In this document: piece after piece, positions 15,249-22,331 of the stretch
How the letters are laid out: every line of letters starts with the position of its first letter
Numbering within the stretch: position 1 is the first letter of the stretch
NCBI GenBank assembly: GCA_035513175.1
Contig: DATKCN010000137.1
Span: forward strand, 1 to 22,331
Origin: DATKCN01 sp035513175
GTDB taxonomy: Bacteria > Chloroflexota > Chloroflexia > Thermomicrobiales > CFX8
Direction: 5' to 3'
Length of the DNA: 22,331 nt
Made by a program: the position numbers and the translations under genes
The notes under the pieces: generated by a model
What the model was told of the DNA's origin: nothing
Database searches by the model: none
Seen by the model: the letters and a program-made list of their open reading frames with translations, nothing else

Positions 15249-15608
15249 ATGGATAGTTACGCGATTCAACAACAGATCGCGGCGTTGAGAAAGCAGCTCT
15301 CGCGCGAGGACCTCGAACAGGTCGATCGAAGACTTGCGATGGATCAGAAATCTTCTGGTCTCATTGCCGGCATGGCTGCCATCGGCTTCCTTGGAGTTGC
15401 GGGCATCCACCGCTTTATCCTTGACGATGTCGGTATGGGGATCCTGATGCTGCTGACGCTTGGCGGTTGCGGCATATGGACAATCATTGATCTGGTGCGC
15501 GCCACTTCGATGGCCCAGAAGTACAACGATCAGCTGGCATTCCGCTACCTGACTCAGGCAATCGATTACAGCCGCACGTCACCTGGCGCGCAGCCTCAAA
15601 CGTTCTAG
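15249..15608 (+). CDS. TM2-domain membrane protein
   Basis: A 119-residue protein with a cytoplasmic helical N-terminus (residues 1-35, rich in Gln, Lys and Glu) and then a TM2 domain of two membrane helices. The helices are about 37-55 and 62-84, joined by the conserved HRFILDD turn, followed by GMGILMLLTLGGCGIWTIIDLV. TM2 proteins are common small bacterial membrane proteins of unsettled role. GGGA ends eight bases before ATG 15249; an upstream ATG at 15219 is in frame but lies only about eight bases from the predicted transcription start. A DUF2752 gene follows, a pairing often seen for TM2 genes. The domain call is firm. Confidence 0.85.
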   Translation: MDSYAIQQQIAALRKQLSREDLEQVDRRLAMDQKSSGLIAGMAAIGFLGVAGIHRFILDDVGMGILMLLTLGGCGIWTIIDLVRATSMAQKYNDQLAFRYLTQAIDYSRTSPGAQPQTF

Positions 15609-15649
15609 CACGGATGTCTCCGTGGTCGTTCGGGACCAGGGGTGTCTCT

Positions 15650-16093
15650 ATGCTGCCGGCAACCTCGAACGCATATGGGGGTGATTCGTCTCTGTCGTGG
15701 GTTTCATCGGACCGGGCGTCAGGTCTCCTCGCAGCCAGCGGCAACGCCGGGTCGCCCCGATGTCGGGCGTCGCTCCACTGGCGACGGGCCGGTCCTGTCC
15801 GCGCCGGAAATATTTGCGTACATGCGGCGAGCGGAGCCGCGCTGCTGTTACTGATCCCTGCCGCGCTGATGGTCGTTCCAACCCGCGTGATCGAATCGGG
15901 GCCGCGCCTCTGCCTGTCGCGGCTGATCCTGCGGCGCGGTTGCCCAGGGTGCGGGACGACCCGCGCCGTGTCGTGCGTCATGCATGGCGATCTTCGTAGC
16001 GCGTACGATTACAATCCGCGCATCGTCGTCATCTTTCCGCTGCTCGCGTGGTTGTGGCTCAGGGCGTTGCGAGAAGTCGCGCTGGCACTCTAG
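15650..16093 (+). CDS. DUF2752 membrane protein
   Basis: A 147-residue protein whose C-terminal half is a DUF2752 domain. It has a membrane helix at about 58-77, the signature C98-P-G-C101-G-T-T-R-A, then MHGDLRSAYDYNP and a second helix at about 125-140. The paired cysteines are typical and may bind metal or form a disulfide. The first 50 residues are low in conserved character. I preferred ATG 15650 because AGGGG lies seven bases upstream. ATG 15614, five bases after the TM2 stop, is an alternative through translational coupling. A strong hairpin covers its stop codon. The function is unknown; the TM2 neighbour suggests a joint role in the membrane. Confidence 0.75.
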   Translation: MLPATSNAYGGDSSLSWVSSDRASGLLAASGNAGSPRCRASLHWRRAGPVRAGNICVHAASGAALLLLIPAALMVVPTRVIESGPRLCLSRLILRRGCPGCGTTRAVSCVMHGDLRSAYDYNPRIVVIFPLLAWLWLRALREVALAL

Positions 16094-16104
16094 TGCCGCG
16101 CGAC
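16076..16104 (+). terminator. Strong hairpin over the DUF2752 stop codon
   Basis: GTCGCGC(T)GGCAC, loop TCTA, GTGCCGCGCGAC: a 12-bp, nearly all GC stem with one bulged T. The stop TAG lies in the loop and top of the stem. A TTTT follows only at about 16114, inside a second small ATCGA/TCGAT hairpin. It is the likely end of the TM2-DUF2752 transcript. Confidence 0.55.
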
Positions 16105-16481
16105 ACGCATCGATTTTCGATTGGGCGTCCGATCCGGCCCGTTTCCGACCGCATTGGAATCGCACGCCGAGAATCGAGTCGGCACATAACGCCTGGGCTG
16201 GAGTCGGTGTCACCGATATCGCGCCACTGAACAGCGGTCGTCCGTTCTGTTCGCCAGCGAACGGCCATCAACAGCGTGCCGATGTCTGAATAGCGTATAA
16301 CCGGTGGCGTCGCGCGGTGTTTCACTACCAGCGACCGTGCTCGCGATTGACGGTCTCGCAGCGGGCTTGTTACCATCGCACGCGCGCGGCATGCCTCGTG
16401 CACAACGTCACCCGGCGTCCACGCTGCCGGGGTACGGGGCGCCAGTCGCCCGCCGCCAGCCGCGTCATGGAGGATGACTCA
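16094..16481. other. 388-base stretch without a convincing gene, upstream of dxs
   Basis: After the terminator-like hairpin I see no conserved reading frame on either strand. It holds a TATAAC box (16296-16301) without a -35 and the better promoter candidate at 16347-16376. I looked for the conserved TPP riboswitch core (CUGAGA and the second helix) and did not find it. The leader from the predicted transcription start to dxs is about 100 bases. Confidence 0.6.
16347..16376 (+). promoter_or_regulatory. Candidate promoter of dxs-rsmG
   Basis: TTGACG (16347-16352), an 18-base spacer, then TACCAT (16371-16376). It lies 105 bases before the dxs start and faces the right way. Confidence 0.4.
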
Positions 16482-18368
16482 ATGTATCTTGACAGAATAT
16501 CAGGGCCGGCCGACCTCAAGGCGATGTCAATCCGTGAGCTTGAGGCGCTTGCCCGCGAGATTCGCGACGAGATTCACGTGGTCACCAGCCGCAACGGCGG
16601 TCACTTTGCGTCCAACCTCGGCTCGACCGAGCTGACACTGGCGCTCCATTACGTCTTCAACTCGCCCGTCGACCGCATCGTCTTCGATGTCGGGCATCAG
16701 GGCTACCCGCACAAGCTGGTCACCGGGCGTCGCGAAAGGTTCGCAACGATCCGGCAGGAGGGTGGGCTGTCCGGCTTCCTGCAGCGTGAGGAGAACGAGC
16801 ACGACGCATTCGGGGCTGGCCACGCCAGCACCAGCGTGTCGGCGGCGCTGGGCATGGCAATCGGCAACCATCTCGCGGGCCAGCCCGGGCGCGCAATCGC
16901 GGTGATCGGCGATGGGGCACTAACGGGCGGCATCGCGTACGAGGCGCTCAACAACGCCGGCAGTCTTCAGGTTCCCTTCATCGTCGTCCTCAACGACAAC
17001 GAGATGAGCATCGCGCCGAACGTTGGGGCGGTTTCGAAGTATCTCTCGCGCGTGCGGACGGACGAGCGGTACAACAAGGCGAAGGCGGAGTTCGAGCGCC
17101 TGTTGCAGCGCCTGCCGCAGGGCGATCTGTTCGTCGAGCTCGGCAAGCGCATGAAGGATTCCTTCAAGGAGTTCGTCTACCACACGATGATCTGGGAAGA
17201 GCTTGGATTCACGTACGTCGGTCCGGTTGACGGCCACAACATCGCGGATTTGATCGAGGTGTTCGAGCAGGCAAAACACCTCGATGGACCGGTGTTCGTG
17301 CACGCGATCACCGCTAAGGGCAAAGGGTTTGCCTGGGCCGAGAGTGACCCATTCAAGCACCACGCGGCCAAGGTCGTGACGAGCGGCCCGTCCGCGCCGC
17401 AGCCGCCGAAGTACCAGGACGTATTCGGGGAGACGCTCACTGAGCTGGCGCGCGACGACGAGCGCATCGTCGCGATTACGGCGGCGATGCCGGACGGCAC
17501 CGGTCTGCTGCCGTTCGCGAAACAGCATCCGAACCGCTTCTTCGATGTCGGCATTGCCGAGCAGCACGCGGTCACATTTGCAGCGGGGCTGGCCTGCCAG
17601 GGGCTGCGACCGGTTGCGGCGATCTATTCGACATTCCTGCAGCGGGCCTATGACCAGGTTATCCATGATGTGTGCATTCAGAAGCTTCCGGTGATCTTTG
17701 CCATGGATCGCGCCGGGCTGGTTGGCGATGATGGACGGACGCACCACGGTTCCTACGACATCGCGTACCTGCGCTGCCTGCCGAACATGGTGCTGATGGC
17801 GCCCCGGGACGAGGCGGAGCTGCGCAACATGCTTGTGACCGCCGTCGAGCACACGGACGGTCCGATCGCGTTGCGATATCCACGCGGCTCCGGCACCGGC
17901 GTTGCGATCGACCACACGCCCTACGCGTTGCCGATCGGACGTGGCGAGGTCATCCGCGAGGGCCGGGACGTAACGCTGCTCGCGCTTGGAACGATGACGC
18001 TCACGGCAGAAAACGCGGCCGACCTCCTCGCCCAGGAGGGCGTCTCGGCGACCGTCATCAACGCGCGCTTTGTCAAGCCGCTCGACGAGGCGCTCATCGT
18101 GAAGTGGGCGTCCACGACAGGAGCGCTTGTCACGATCGAGGAGGGTGCGCTGGCCGGTGGCTTCGGATCGGCGGTTCTCGAGCTGCTGGCGCGCGAGCAT
18201 GTCAGCATCCCCGTCCGGTCGTTGGGCATACCGGATCGCTTCCTCGATCACGCGTCGCAGGGTTCGCTTCGCGCCCAGGCCGGATTGTCCGTCAACGATC
18301 TGGTCAGCGCCGCCCGCGATGTGTGCGCTCGGCGGGAAGTCCCGGCGTTGGTCGTTACGCGAACGTGA
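16482..18368 (+). CDS. dxs: 1-deoxy-D-xylulose-5-phosphate synthase
   Basis: A 628-residue DXS. It condenses pyruvate and glyceraldehyde 3-phosphate using thiamine diphosphate, the first step of the MEP isoprenoid pathway. Seen are SRNGGHFASNLGSTELTLALH with H41, GHQGYPHKLVTGR, the TPP motif GDGALTGGIAYEALNNAG (about 143-160), HAITAKGKGF, the catalytic-Glu block DVGIAEQHAVTFAAGLA, and DRAGLVGDDGRTHHGSYDIAYLR. Length and all three transketolase-type domains are normal. The start is ATG 16482, because GGAGG lies eight bases upstream and the protein then begins MYLDRIS as usual; ATG 16467 is part of that site. The stop overlaps the start of rsmG. Identity is certain. The gene is likely transcribed with rsmG. 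Confidence 0.97.
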   Translation: MYLDRISGPADLKAMSIRELEALAREIRDEIHVVTSRNGGHFASNLGSTELTLALHYVFNSPVDRIVFDVGHQGYPHKLVTGRRERFATIRQEGGLSGFLQREENEHDAFGAGHASTSVSAALGMAIGNHLAGQPGRAIAVIGDGALTGGIAYEALNNAGSLQVPFIVVLNDNEMSIAPNVGAVSKYLSRVRTDERYNKAKAEFERLLQRLPQGDLFVELGKRMKDSFKEFVYHTMIWEELGFTYVGPVDGHNIADLIEVFEQAKHLDGPVFVHAITAKGKGFAWAESDPFKHHAAKVVTSGPSAPQPPKYQDVFGETLTELARDDERIVAITAAMPDGTGLLPFAKQHPNRFFDVGIAEQHAVTFAAGLACQGLRPVAAIYSTFLQRAYDQVIHDVCIQKLPVIFAMDRAGLVGDDGRTHHGSYDIAYLRCLPNMVLMAPRDEAELRNMLVTAVEHTDGPIALRYPRGSGTGVAIDHTPYALPIGRGEVIREGRDVTLLALGTMTLTAENAADLLAQEGVSATVINARFVKPLDEALIVKWASTTGALVTIEEGALAGGFGSAVLELLAREHVSIPVRSLGIPDRFLDHASQGSLRAQAGLSVNDLVSAARDVCARREVPALVVTRT

Positions 18369-19153
18369 CAGCGCTTTCCCGGCTCGAGTCGTTTGCGCGA
18401 GAGGCAGAACTCGCGCTCGACGCGACGGCGATCGACCGGCTTGCGCTGTACCGCGAGCTGCTGCTCGCAGCGACCCTGCAGTTCAATCTCACGCACATCA
18501 CCGATACGGTCGAGTTCGAGCAGCGGATGCTGATCGAGTCGCTGGCGCTGCTGGCGCTCGTTCCCGAGGACGCCGCAACGCTGCTCGACGTCGGGTCCGG
18601 GGGAGGCGTGCCTGGCCTGCCAATCGCGATCGCGCGACCTGGCACGAGGGTGGTGCTGCTGGATGCAACCGCCAAAAAGGTGGCGTTCCTCGCTGAGGCG
18701 AGCGCCGCGCTGGGACTCGACAACGTCACCGCGTTGCAGGGGCGGGCCGAGGAGTTGGCGCGTGATCCCGCGCATCGTGACCGGTACGATGTCGTCACCG
18801 CGAGGGCAGTCGCCCGCCTGCCAGTCTTGGCCGAACTGGTATTGCCGTTCGTCGCGCTCGGTGGGATCGCGATTCTACCGAAGGGAGCGGACATCGCGGA
18901 AGAATTCGTGGAGGCGCGCTACGCCATTCGCATGCTCCGTGGTCGTGAGCGGCCCGTCAACACCCGCCTGATCGAGGGCTCCTCGGTCGTCGCGATCGAC
19001 AAGCGCGGCTCGACGCCCGCGCAGTTTCCACGACGGACGGGTGTGCCGAGCAAACATCCACTGCGCGGTCCGGCGGATCGTGGGCTCGCCGACTGCGCTA
19101 TTTCTACGTCAGAGTCCACCAACTCCGCTGATGCTCCTTCGCGGAATCGATAG
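18365..19153 (+). CDS. rsmG: 16S rRNA (guanine-N7) methyltransferase RsmG (GidB)
   Basis: A 262-residue SAM-dependent methyltransferase that modifies G527 (E. coli numbering) of 16S rRNA. Family blocks are LQFNLTHITD (about 38-47), the SAM loop LLDVGSGGGVPGLPIAI (about 73-89), LLDATAKKVAFL and the VTARAVARLPVLAEL segment. The usual C-terminal block PRRTGVPSKHPL is present. About 28 residues of Ser/Asp-rich tail follow, beyond the normal end of the family. The start is GTG 18365, overlapping the dxs stop in a GTGA arrangement that implies translational coupling. Its 3' end overlaps the convergent HDAC-like gene by 50 bases, within the extra tail. Identity is very secure; the tail may be a product of loss of an earlier stop. 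Confidence 0.95.
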   Translation: MTALSRLESFAREAELALDATAIDRLALYRELLLAATLQFNLTHITDTVEFEQRMLIESLALLALVPEDAATLLDVGSGGGVPGLPIAIARPGTRVVLLDATAKKVAFLAEASAALGLDNVTALQGRAEELARDPAHRDRYDVVTARAVARLPVLAELVLPFVALGGIAILPKGADIAEEFVEARYAIRMLRGRERPVNTRLIEGSSVVAIDKRGSTPAQFPRRTGVPSKHPLRGPADRGLADCAISTSESTNSADAPSRNR

Positions 19154-20228
19154 CGGCGCGAGCATCATGTCCCACGACACGCGAAGATGGCCAGCGGTCG
19201 GCCCGCTCCTGAGCGACCGGCTCCTCGAAGCACCCCGAATGCCCGGTCAGCGCCTCCAGGATCGCGAGGGTGCAGTACGGGGCGTACGTCTCAGCGTATC
19301 CCCCTTCCTGTGCCAGCACGATGCGCCCATCGCACAGCTCGCTGGCCAGGCTCGCCATCACGCCCGTCAGCCGCCGATACCCTCCGGCGGTGACGCTCAT
19401 GCGCCCGAGCGGGTCAGCGCATGACGCGTCCTGCCCGGCCGAGACCATGATGAGCTGGGGGGCGAACTGCCGGGCGATCGGTTCCACGATCTCATTCATG
19501 ACCGTCTGATACGCGGCATCCCCACTGCCGGCCGGAAGCGGGACATTGACCGTGTGTCCTTCGCCAGGCCCGGCGCCTGACTGTTCGATCAATCCGTATT
19601 GCTCGGGGTAGAGCGCATCCTGGTGGATGGAGAAAAAGAGCACGTTCGGGTCGTCGTAGAACGCATCCTGTGTTCCGTTCCCGTCGTGGACATCCCAGTC
19701 GAGAATGAGGATCTTCGCAACGCCGTGCGTGTTCTGCGCGTGGCGAGCCGCGATGACGACGTTGTTGAACACGCAGAAGCCCATGCCTGTGTCGCTCATC
19801 GCGTGGTGACCGGGTGGGCGCACGAGCGCGTAGGCGCGTGACACGTCGCTCGTGATGACAACGTCGACGGCCGCCATCACGCCACCCGCGGCCAGCAGCG
19901 CGATGTCGAACGAATCCGCGCCGACAGGAGCGCCCTGGCCGGCGTCGCCGCCACCGGACGCGCAGAGCTGCCTGACGCGCTCGACGTACTCGGGGGTGTG
20001 ATAGGTCATTACAGCCTCAACGGGCGCAGCGTACGGGGAAATCGGCAGAATGTGCCGGTTGATGTCGGACATGTCGACGAGCTTCATTGTGCGCTCGACG
20101 AGGCGGGGGTTCGAAGGATGGTCGACCGACTCGACAAACGGCAACCGGCCACCCGAGAGCGGCAAGCGGTAAGGGTTCGTGTTGTGCTGGAGATAGCGAC
20201 CGCTGAATACGAGACCGACCTGGGTCAT
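19104..20228 (-). CDS. HDAC-like deacetylase (class II / acetylpolyamine amidohydrolase family)
   Basis: A 374-residue zinc amidohydrolase of the arginase/deacetylase fold, expected to remove acetyl groups from lysines or small amines in the cytosol. The active site is complete: H141-H142 in RPPGHHAMSD, zinc ligands D179 and H181 in DWDVHDGNGTQ, D267 in VSAGQDAS, and Y311 in EGGYAETY. The residue after H181 is Asp, where class II members usually have a second His (DVHHGNG). GGAGC lies six bases before the ATG. Upstream on the same strand is the 76-residue gene, with a 93-base gap that includes a -10-like TATAGT. The 3' end overlaps rsmG by 50 bases. The family is certain; the substrate cannot be fixed. 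Confidence 0.92.
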   Translation of the reverse strand: MTQVGLVFSGRYLQHNTNPYRLPLSGGRLPFVESVDHPSNPRLVERTMKLVDMSDINRHILPISPYAAPVEAVMTYHTPEYVERVRQLCASGGGDAGQGAPVGADSFDIALLAAGGVMAAVDVVITSDVSRAYALVRPPGHHAMSDTGMGFCVFNNVVIAARHAQNTHGVAKILILDWDVHDGNGTQDAFYDDPNVLFFSIHQDALYPEQYGLIEQSGAGPGEGHTVNVPLPAGSGDAAYQTVMNEIVEPIARQFAPQLIMVSAGQDASCADPLGRMSVTAGGYRRLTGVMASLASELCDGRIVLAQEGGYAETYAPYCTLAILEALTGHSGCFEEPVAQERADRWPSSRVVGHDARAAIDSAKEHQRSWWTLT

Positions 20229-20268
20229 GCGCGGCTCCGTTCAAGTGATGTCATCCATCAGAAGCCGT

Positions 20269-20274
20269 ACTATA
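20269..20274 (-). promoter_or_regulatory. Candidate -10 of the HDAC-like gene
   Basis: TATAGT on the minus strand, about 40 bases before the ATG; no clear -35. It belongs to the 10-mer TATAGTACGG also present at 5817-5826 on the plus strand. Confidence 0.3.
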
Positions 20275-20321
20275 TCCGATGCGCGTATTCAGCCATGCGC
20301 GATCGCCCAGCGGGAGCTCGA

Positions 20322-20552
20322 TCAGTCCGCCCCGAGACGCCGCGCCTCGATCTCCATCTGCTGCAGCAGGGTGCTGACCGCCGCATCGGCGGACGCTCCG
20401 GCGCCGACCAGCAACCACGCGGGCTGGTCCCGGCCAGGCAGTTCGCTGCGGATGGCGCCAAGCGCGAACCACTCGCCGGACGGCGCTCGCCCGATGGAGT
20501 ACTCGGCCAGCAGACCATTCGTTCGCAGGACTCGTTCGGATTGCAGCGTCAT
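20322..20552 (-). CDS. Small soluble unknown protein
   Basis: A 76-residue protein I do not recognise. The start is well set: ATG at 20550-20552 with GAGGAG six bases upstream. It begins MTLQSERVLRTNGLLAEYSIGR, has a strand-rich centre (GEWFALGAIRSELPG, PAWLLVGAGAS) and ends in a helix (ADAAVSTLLQQMEIEARRLGAD). That order, beta strands then a helix, suggests a small compact alpha/beta domain. There is no signal peptide or membrane helix. The frame remains open up to about 20711, but the extension contains the palindrome and promoter region and is probably not translated. The gene precedes the HDAC-like gene on the same strand. The strong ribosome site and the operator-like palindrome upstream support a real gene. 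Confidence 0.65.
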   Translation of the reverse strand: MTLQSERVLRTNGLLAEYSIGRAPSGEWFALGAIRSELPGRDQPAWLLVGAGASADAAVSTLLQQMEIEARRLGAD

Positions 20553-20613
20553 CGCTAGCTCCTCAGTACACGGCGTCGTGCGTCCCCGCGCCTGATGGCG
20601 CGTGTCGGGGAAC

Positions 20614-20631
20614 TTGTGATGTTCCTCACAA
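20614..20631. promoter_or_regulatory. Perfect CRP/FNR-type palindrome TTGTGA-N6-TCACAA
   Basis: Two exact 6-bp half-sites separated by TGTTCC fit the TGTGA-N6-TCACA consensus of CRP-family regulators. The centre lies near the predicted transcription start of the 76-residue gene, a position expected for repression. A second, overlapping repeat GGAAC-N7-GTTCC spans 20609-20625. Confidence 0.6.
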
Positions 20632-20637
20632 AGTATA
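20632..20637 (-). promoter_or_regulatory. -10 element of the 76-residue gene
   Basis: TATACT on the minus strand, directly adjoining the CRP-type palindrome. No good -35 is seen 16-18 bases upstream. The leader would be about 73 bases. Confidence 0.4.
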
Positions 20638-20685
20638 TCGCAGGATGACCACGCGTGTGCCGGGATTGATTCGTGGCAGGGGTCG

Positions 20686-21492
20686 TCAGCGGGCGAAGAC
20701 TCGCTCGGCAATACCCTGGACCATCGGCAGCGGTTCGCCCCCTTCGGCGAAGAAGATATACACGTACCGCTCGCGCTGCACGTACACCGACGCGGATGGT
20801 TGCCCGCCGGCAGTCAGCACGGTGATCGCGACGCTACTGTCTCCCACGTTGGGCGCGTCGACCTCGGTCGCGCCTTGAACCGTCCATGACCGGAACAGCC
20901 AGTTGAGAGCCTCCAGCGCCTGCTCGTCGCTGCCGTACATGTTGACTGTGACGAGGATGTAGTCCGGCTCTATGTCTCCGTCCACGCCGCCGGGCCGCAC
21001 GAACGCGCGGAAGACATGCTGCTCGAAGCCCCAGTCCTGCAAGCGTTGCAGATGAGCGCCGGGCTCAGCGTACGCGTTGGCCAACTCCTGGGCGCTGCGC
21101 GTTCCCTCTTCTTGAACTTCGTAGCCCGGGGCCTGCAACTCGGACAGCGTGGCAAGCTCCCCGGCCAGCCCCGCGTCCTCGACGGTCGGGGTGACCGCGA
21201 CCGTCGGCGCCGAGCCCGTCGTCGGAGATGTGTCCGCGGTTGCGGTAGCGGGAACCTCGGTGGGCGTCGGGCTTGGCTCGGGGGTCGGCGATGCGGTCGC
21301 CGTAGGCTCCTGAGTCGCGGTGGGGGTTGAGGACGGAGGAACCTCGGTCGGCGTTGACGAGGGGGTCGGCGTGAACGTCGGGTCCACCGCGCCACGCCGC
21401 TCGGGACCCGTGCATGCCAGCAGGCCAAGGACCAGCGCGAACGCTAGCGCCATCGCCAACATGGGAACTCTGGTTGTTAGCGAAGCAGACAT
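20686..21492 (-). CDS. Lipoprotein with Thr/Pro-rich linker
   Basis: A 268-residue exported lipoprotein. The signal peptide has a hydrophobic core MLAMALAFALVLGLL and lipobox LLAC with C27. A disordered linker at about 38-100 is built from short Thr-Pro and Ser/Thr-Pro-Glu repeats, a style common in Chloroflexota surface proteins. The folded C-terminal domain (about 115-268) starts LATLSELQAPGYEVQEEG. It continues with a helix of ANAYAEPGAHLQRLQDWGFEQHVFRAF, and strands such as YILVTVNMYGS and ASVYVQRERYVYIFFAEG. No domain is recognised; the pattern suggests a substrate- or protein-binding module held away from the membrane by the linker. The start ATG at 21490-21492 has only a weak GAGAT before it. 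Confidence 0.8.
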   Translation of the reverse strand: MSASLTTRVPMLAMALAFALVLGLLACTGPERRGAVDPTFTPTPSSTPTEVPPSSTPTATQEPTATASPTPEPSPTPTEVPATATADTSPTTGSAPTVAVTPTVEDAGLAGELATLSELQAPGYEVQEEGTRSAQELANAYAEPGAHLQRLQDWGFEQHVFRAFVRPGGVDGDIEPDYILVTVNMYGSDEQALEALNWLFRSWTVQGATEVDAPNVGDSSVAITVLTAGGQPSASVYVQRERYVYIFFAEGGEPLPMVQGIAERVFAR

Positions 21493-21531
21493 GCAATCTC
21501 ACAGACTTCGGCGACGCTCGCTCCTCTCGCG

Positions 21532-21537
21532 ATTGTA
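21532..21537 (-). promoter_or_regulatory. Candidate -10 of the lipoprotein gene
   Basis: TACAAT on the minus strand, about 40 bases before the start. No good -35. It mirrors the TACAAT on the plus strand at 21603-21608 in the same divergent spacer. Confidence 0.3.
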
Positions 21538-21602
21538 TCCAATGCTGACGAGGACGACGGCGCGATCGCCTCGTGAGCGCGCCGCACGTCGCGGGCACCC
21601 GT

Positions 21603-21608
21603 TACAAT
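21603..21608 (+). promoter_or_regulatory. Candidate -10 of the VOC gene
   Basis: TACAAT, a 5/6 match, 51 bases before the ATG at 21660. No clear -35. Confidence 0.3.
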
Positions 21609-21659
21609 CGACCTGGTCCGGGGCTCGCGGCTCGCAGCCATCGACGGAAGGGACAGCTG

Positions 21660-22331
21660 ATGCTGACTGGTATTGATCACGTCGTCATACTAGCGAATGA
21701 TCTCGAAGTCGCTGTCGAGCAGTATGAGCGACTGGGATTCACGGTAACGCCGGGCGGTCGACACCCACGGTTTACGCACAACGCGCTGATTCCGTTTCAG
21801 GACGGCACGTATCTGGAGCTCATCGCGTTCTACGAGCAGCCGAGGCCGGGCAGCGTCGAGACGCACCGCTGGCATCGTCACCTGGCGAACGGTGGCGGGC
21901 TGGTCGACTTCGCGCTTGGCGCGAGTGACGTCGCGGCCGTCCAGGCCACAGCAAGCGCCGCCGGAGTCGCCATGAACGGTCCTGTCCAGGGAGGACGCAA
22001 GCGTCCGGACGGCGTCGACATTCGTTGGAAGTCCGTCATGCCCGACGGAGTAAACGCCGGCGCCATTCCGTTCGTCATCGAGGACGAGACGGAGCGCTCT
22101 CTCCGGGTTCCTGCCGACGGAGCGCGTCACGCTAACGGAGCGCGTGGCGTTAGTTCACTCATCGTCGCGGTTTGTGAGCTGGACGTGGCGACGGCCCGGT
22201 ACACGGGGCTCCTGGGACGAGATTCATCAGCTGCTGGCGGCACGGCCAACGTCGAACATGCAAGGGGTGTGGAGTATTCGATCGGTTCTCACCGCGTCGA
22301 AGTTGTCGCTCCAACCGAGGACGGGCCGATG
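21660..22331 (+). CDS. Glyoxalase-like (VOC superfamily) protein, 3' end cut by window
   Basis: An open frame of 224 codons running off the window without a stop. The protein begins MLTGIDHVVILANDLEVAVEQ, the typical first beta-alpha unit of a VOC domain with the early His7. DGTYLELIAF then carries the conserved Glu strand end. The middle, HLANGGGLVDFALGASDVAAVQATASAAGV, followed by GGRKRPDGVDIRWK and PFVIED, resembles the Glyoxalase_3-like (PF13468) arrangement. A second half-domain starts at GVSSLIVAVCELDVATARYTGLLG and ends near YSIGSHRVEVVAPT. AAGGGA lies about six bases before the ATG, so the start is sound. It is divergent from the lipoprotein gene. VOC enzymes are metal-dependent lyases, dioxygenases or isomerases; the reaction here cannot be told. 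Confidence 0.85.
   Translation, partial: MLTGIDHVVILANDLEVAVEQYERLGFTVTPGGRHPRFTHNALIPFQDGTYLELIAFYEQPRPGSVETHRWHRHLANGGGLVDFALGASDVAAVQATASAAGVAMNGPVQGGRKRPDGVDIRWKSVMPDGVNAGAIPFVIEDETERSLRVPADGARHANGARGVSSLIVAVCELDVATARYTGLLGRDSSAAGGTANVEHARGVEYSIGSHRVEVVAPTEDGPM

Noticed and set aside
16383..16481. TPP riboswitch or other structured leader before dxs
   Set aside because: The conserved TPP riboswitch core sequences are absent and I could not draw a matching fold.
16920..18251. Long open frame on the minus strand opposite dxs
   Set aside because: It mirrors codon structure of the certain dxs gene, is Arg/Asp/His-rich and has no recognisable domain: an antisense artefact of GC-rich coding DNA.
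21180..21400. DNA tandem repeat in the lipoprotein gene
   Set aside because: The repetition is at the Thr/Pro codon level and irregular; no exact DNA unit repeats in tandem.
1..22331. Insertion sequences, CRISPR arrays, tRNA genes, attachment sites
   Set aside because: No transposase or integrase frame, no regularly spaced repeats and no tRNA-like cloverleaf were found by reading both strands by eye.

Overview
The window is a GC-rich bacterial chromosome segment. It carries no tRNA, rRNA, insertion sequence or CRISPR array that I can see. Several traits point to the Chloroflexota, perhaps a Thermomicrobia-like lineage: lipoproteins with long Thr/Pro-rich linkers, LppM-like (DUF3153), DUF5671, TM2 and DUF2752 membrane proteins, and many GTG starts. 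This is inference from gene content only; no marker gene was compared.

Layout. (1) 1-876: the 3' part of a lipoprotein cytochrome c, convergent with a small Cys/His-rich unknown protein. (2) 1036-5099: a tight co-directional run of pncC/cinA, an M16 zinc protease, an OmpR-type response regulator and its histidine kinase. (3) 5138-5755: a stand-alone SpoT-like HD hydrolase on the minus strand. (4) 5899-10440: the most unusual part. An LppM-like lipoprotein overlaps ureA, which is followed by ureB. An Ntn-type C45 hydrolase then sits on the opposite strand between ureB and ureC. The urease-like alpha subunit keeps every metal and catalytic residue I can align except the flap cysteine. No ureD/E/F/G is visible in the window. 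(5) 10475-12919: an acyl-CoA dehydrogenase homologue with Gly at both usual catalytic Glu positions, divergent from an M24 creatinase/aminopeptidase-fold hydrolase. (6) 13013-16093: small membrane proteins (NTF2-like/DUF4878, a sixfold-repeat DUF5671 protein, TM2, DUF2752). (7) 16482-19153: dxs (isoprenoid precursor synthesis) coupled by a GTGA overlap to rsmG (16S rRNA methylation). (8) 19104-21492, minus strand: a lipoprotein, a 76-residue unknown and an HDAC-like deacetylase. A perfect TTGTGA-N6-TCACAA palindrome lies at the predicted promoter of the 76-residue gene. (9) 21660-end: a glyoxalase-like (VOC) protein cut by the window edge.

How the genes may work together. Region 2 looks like one transcript combining housekeeping, proteolysis and envelope sensing. 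Regions 4 and 5 alternate in orientation (convergent, divergent, convergent, divergent) and mostly encode C-N bond hydrolases: a urease-like complex, a C45 amidase/acyltransferase and an M24 hydrolase. The altered dehydrogenase sits among them. A shared nitrogen-compound catabolic role is a hypothesis, not something the sequence proves. Starts were chosen from Shine-Dalgarno spacing, overlaps and family length; all promoter calls are by eye.
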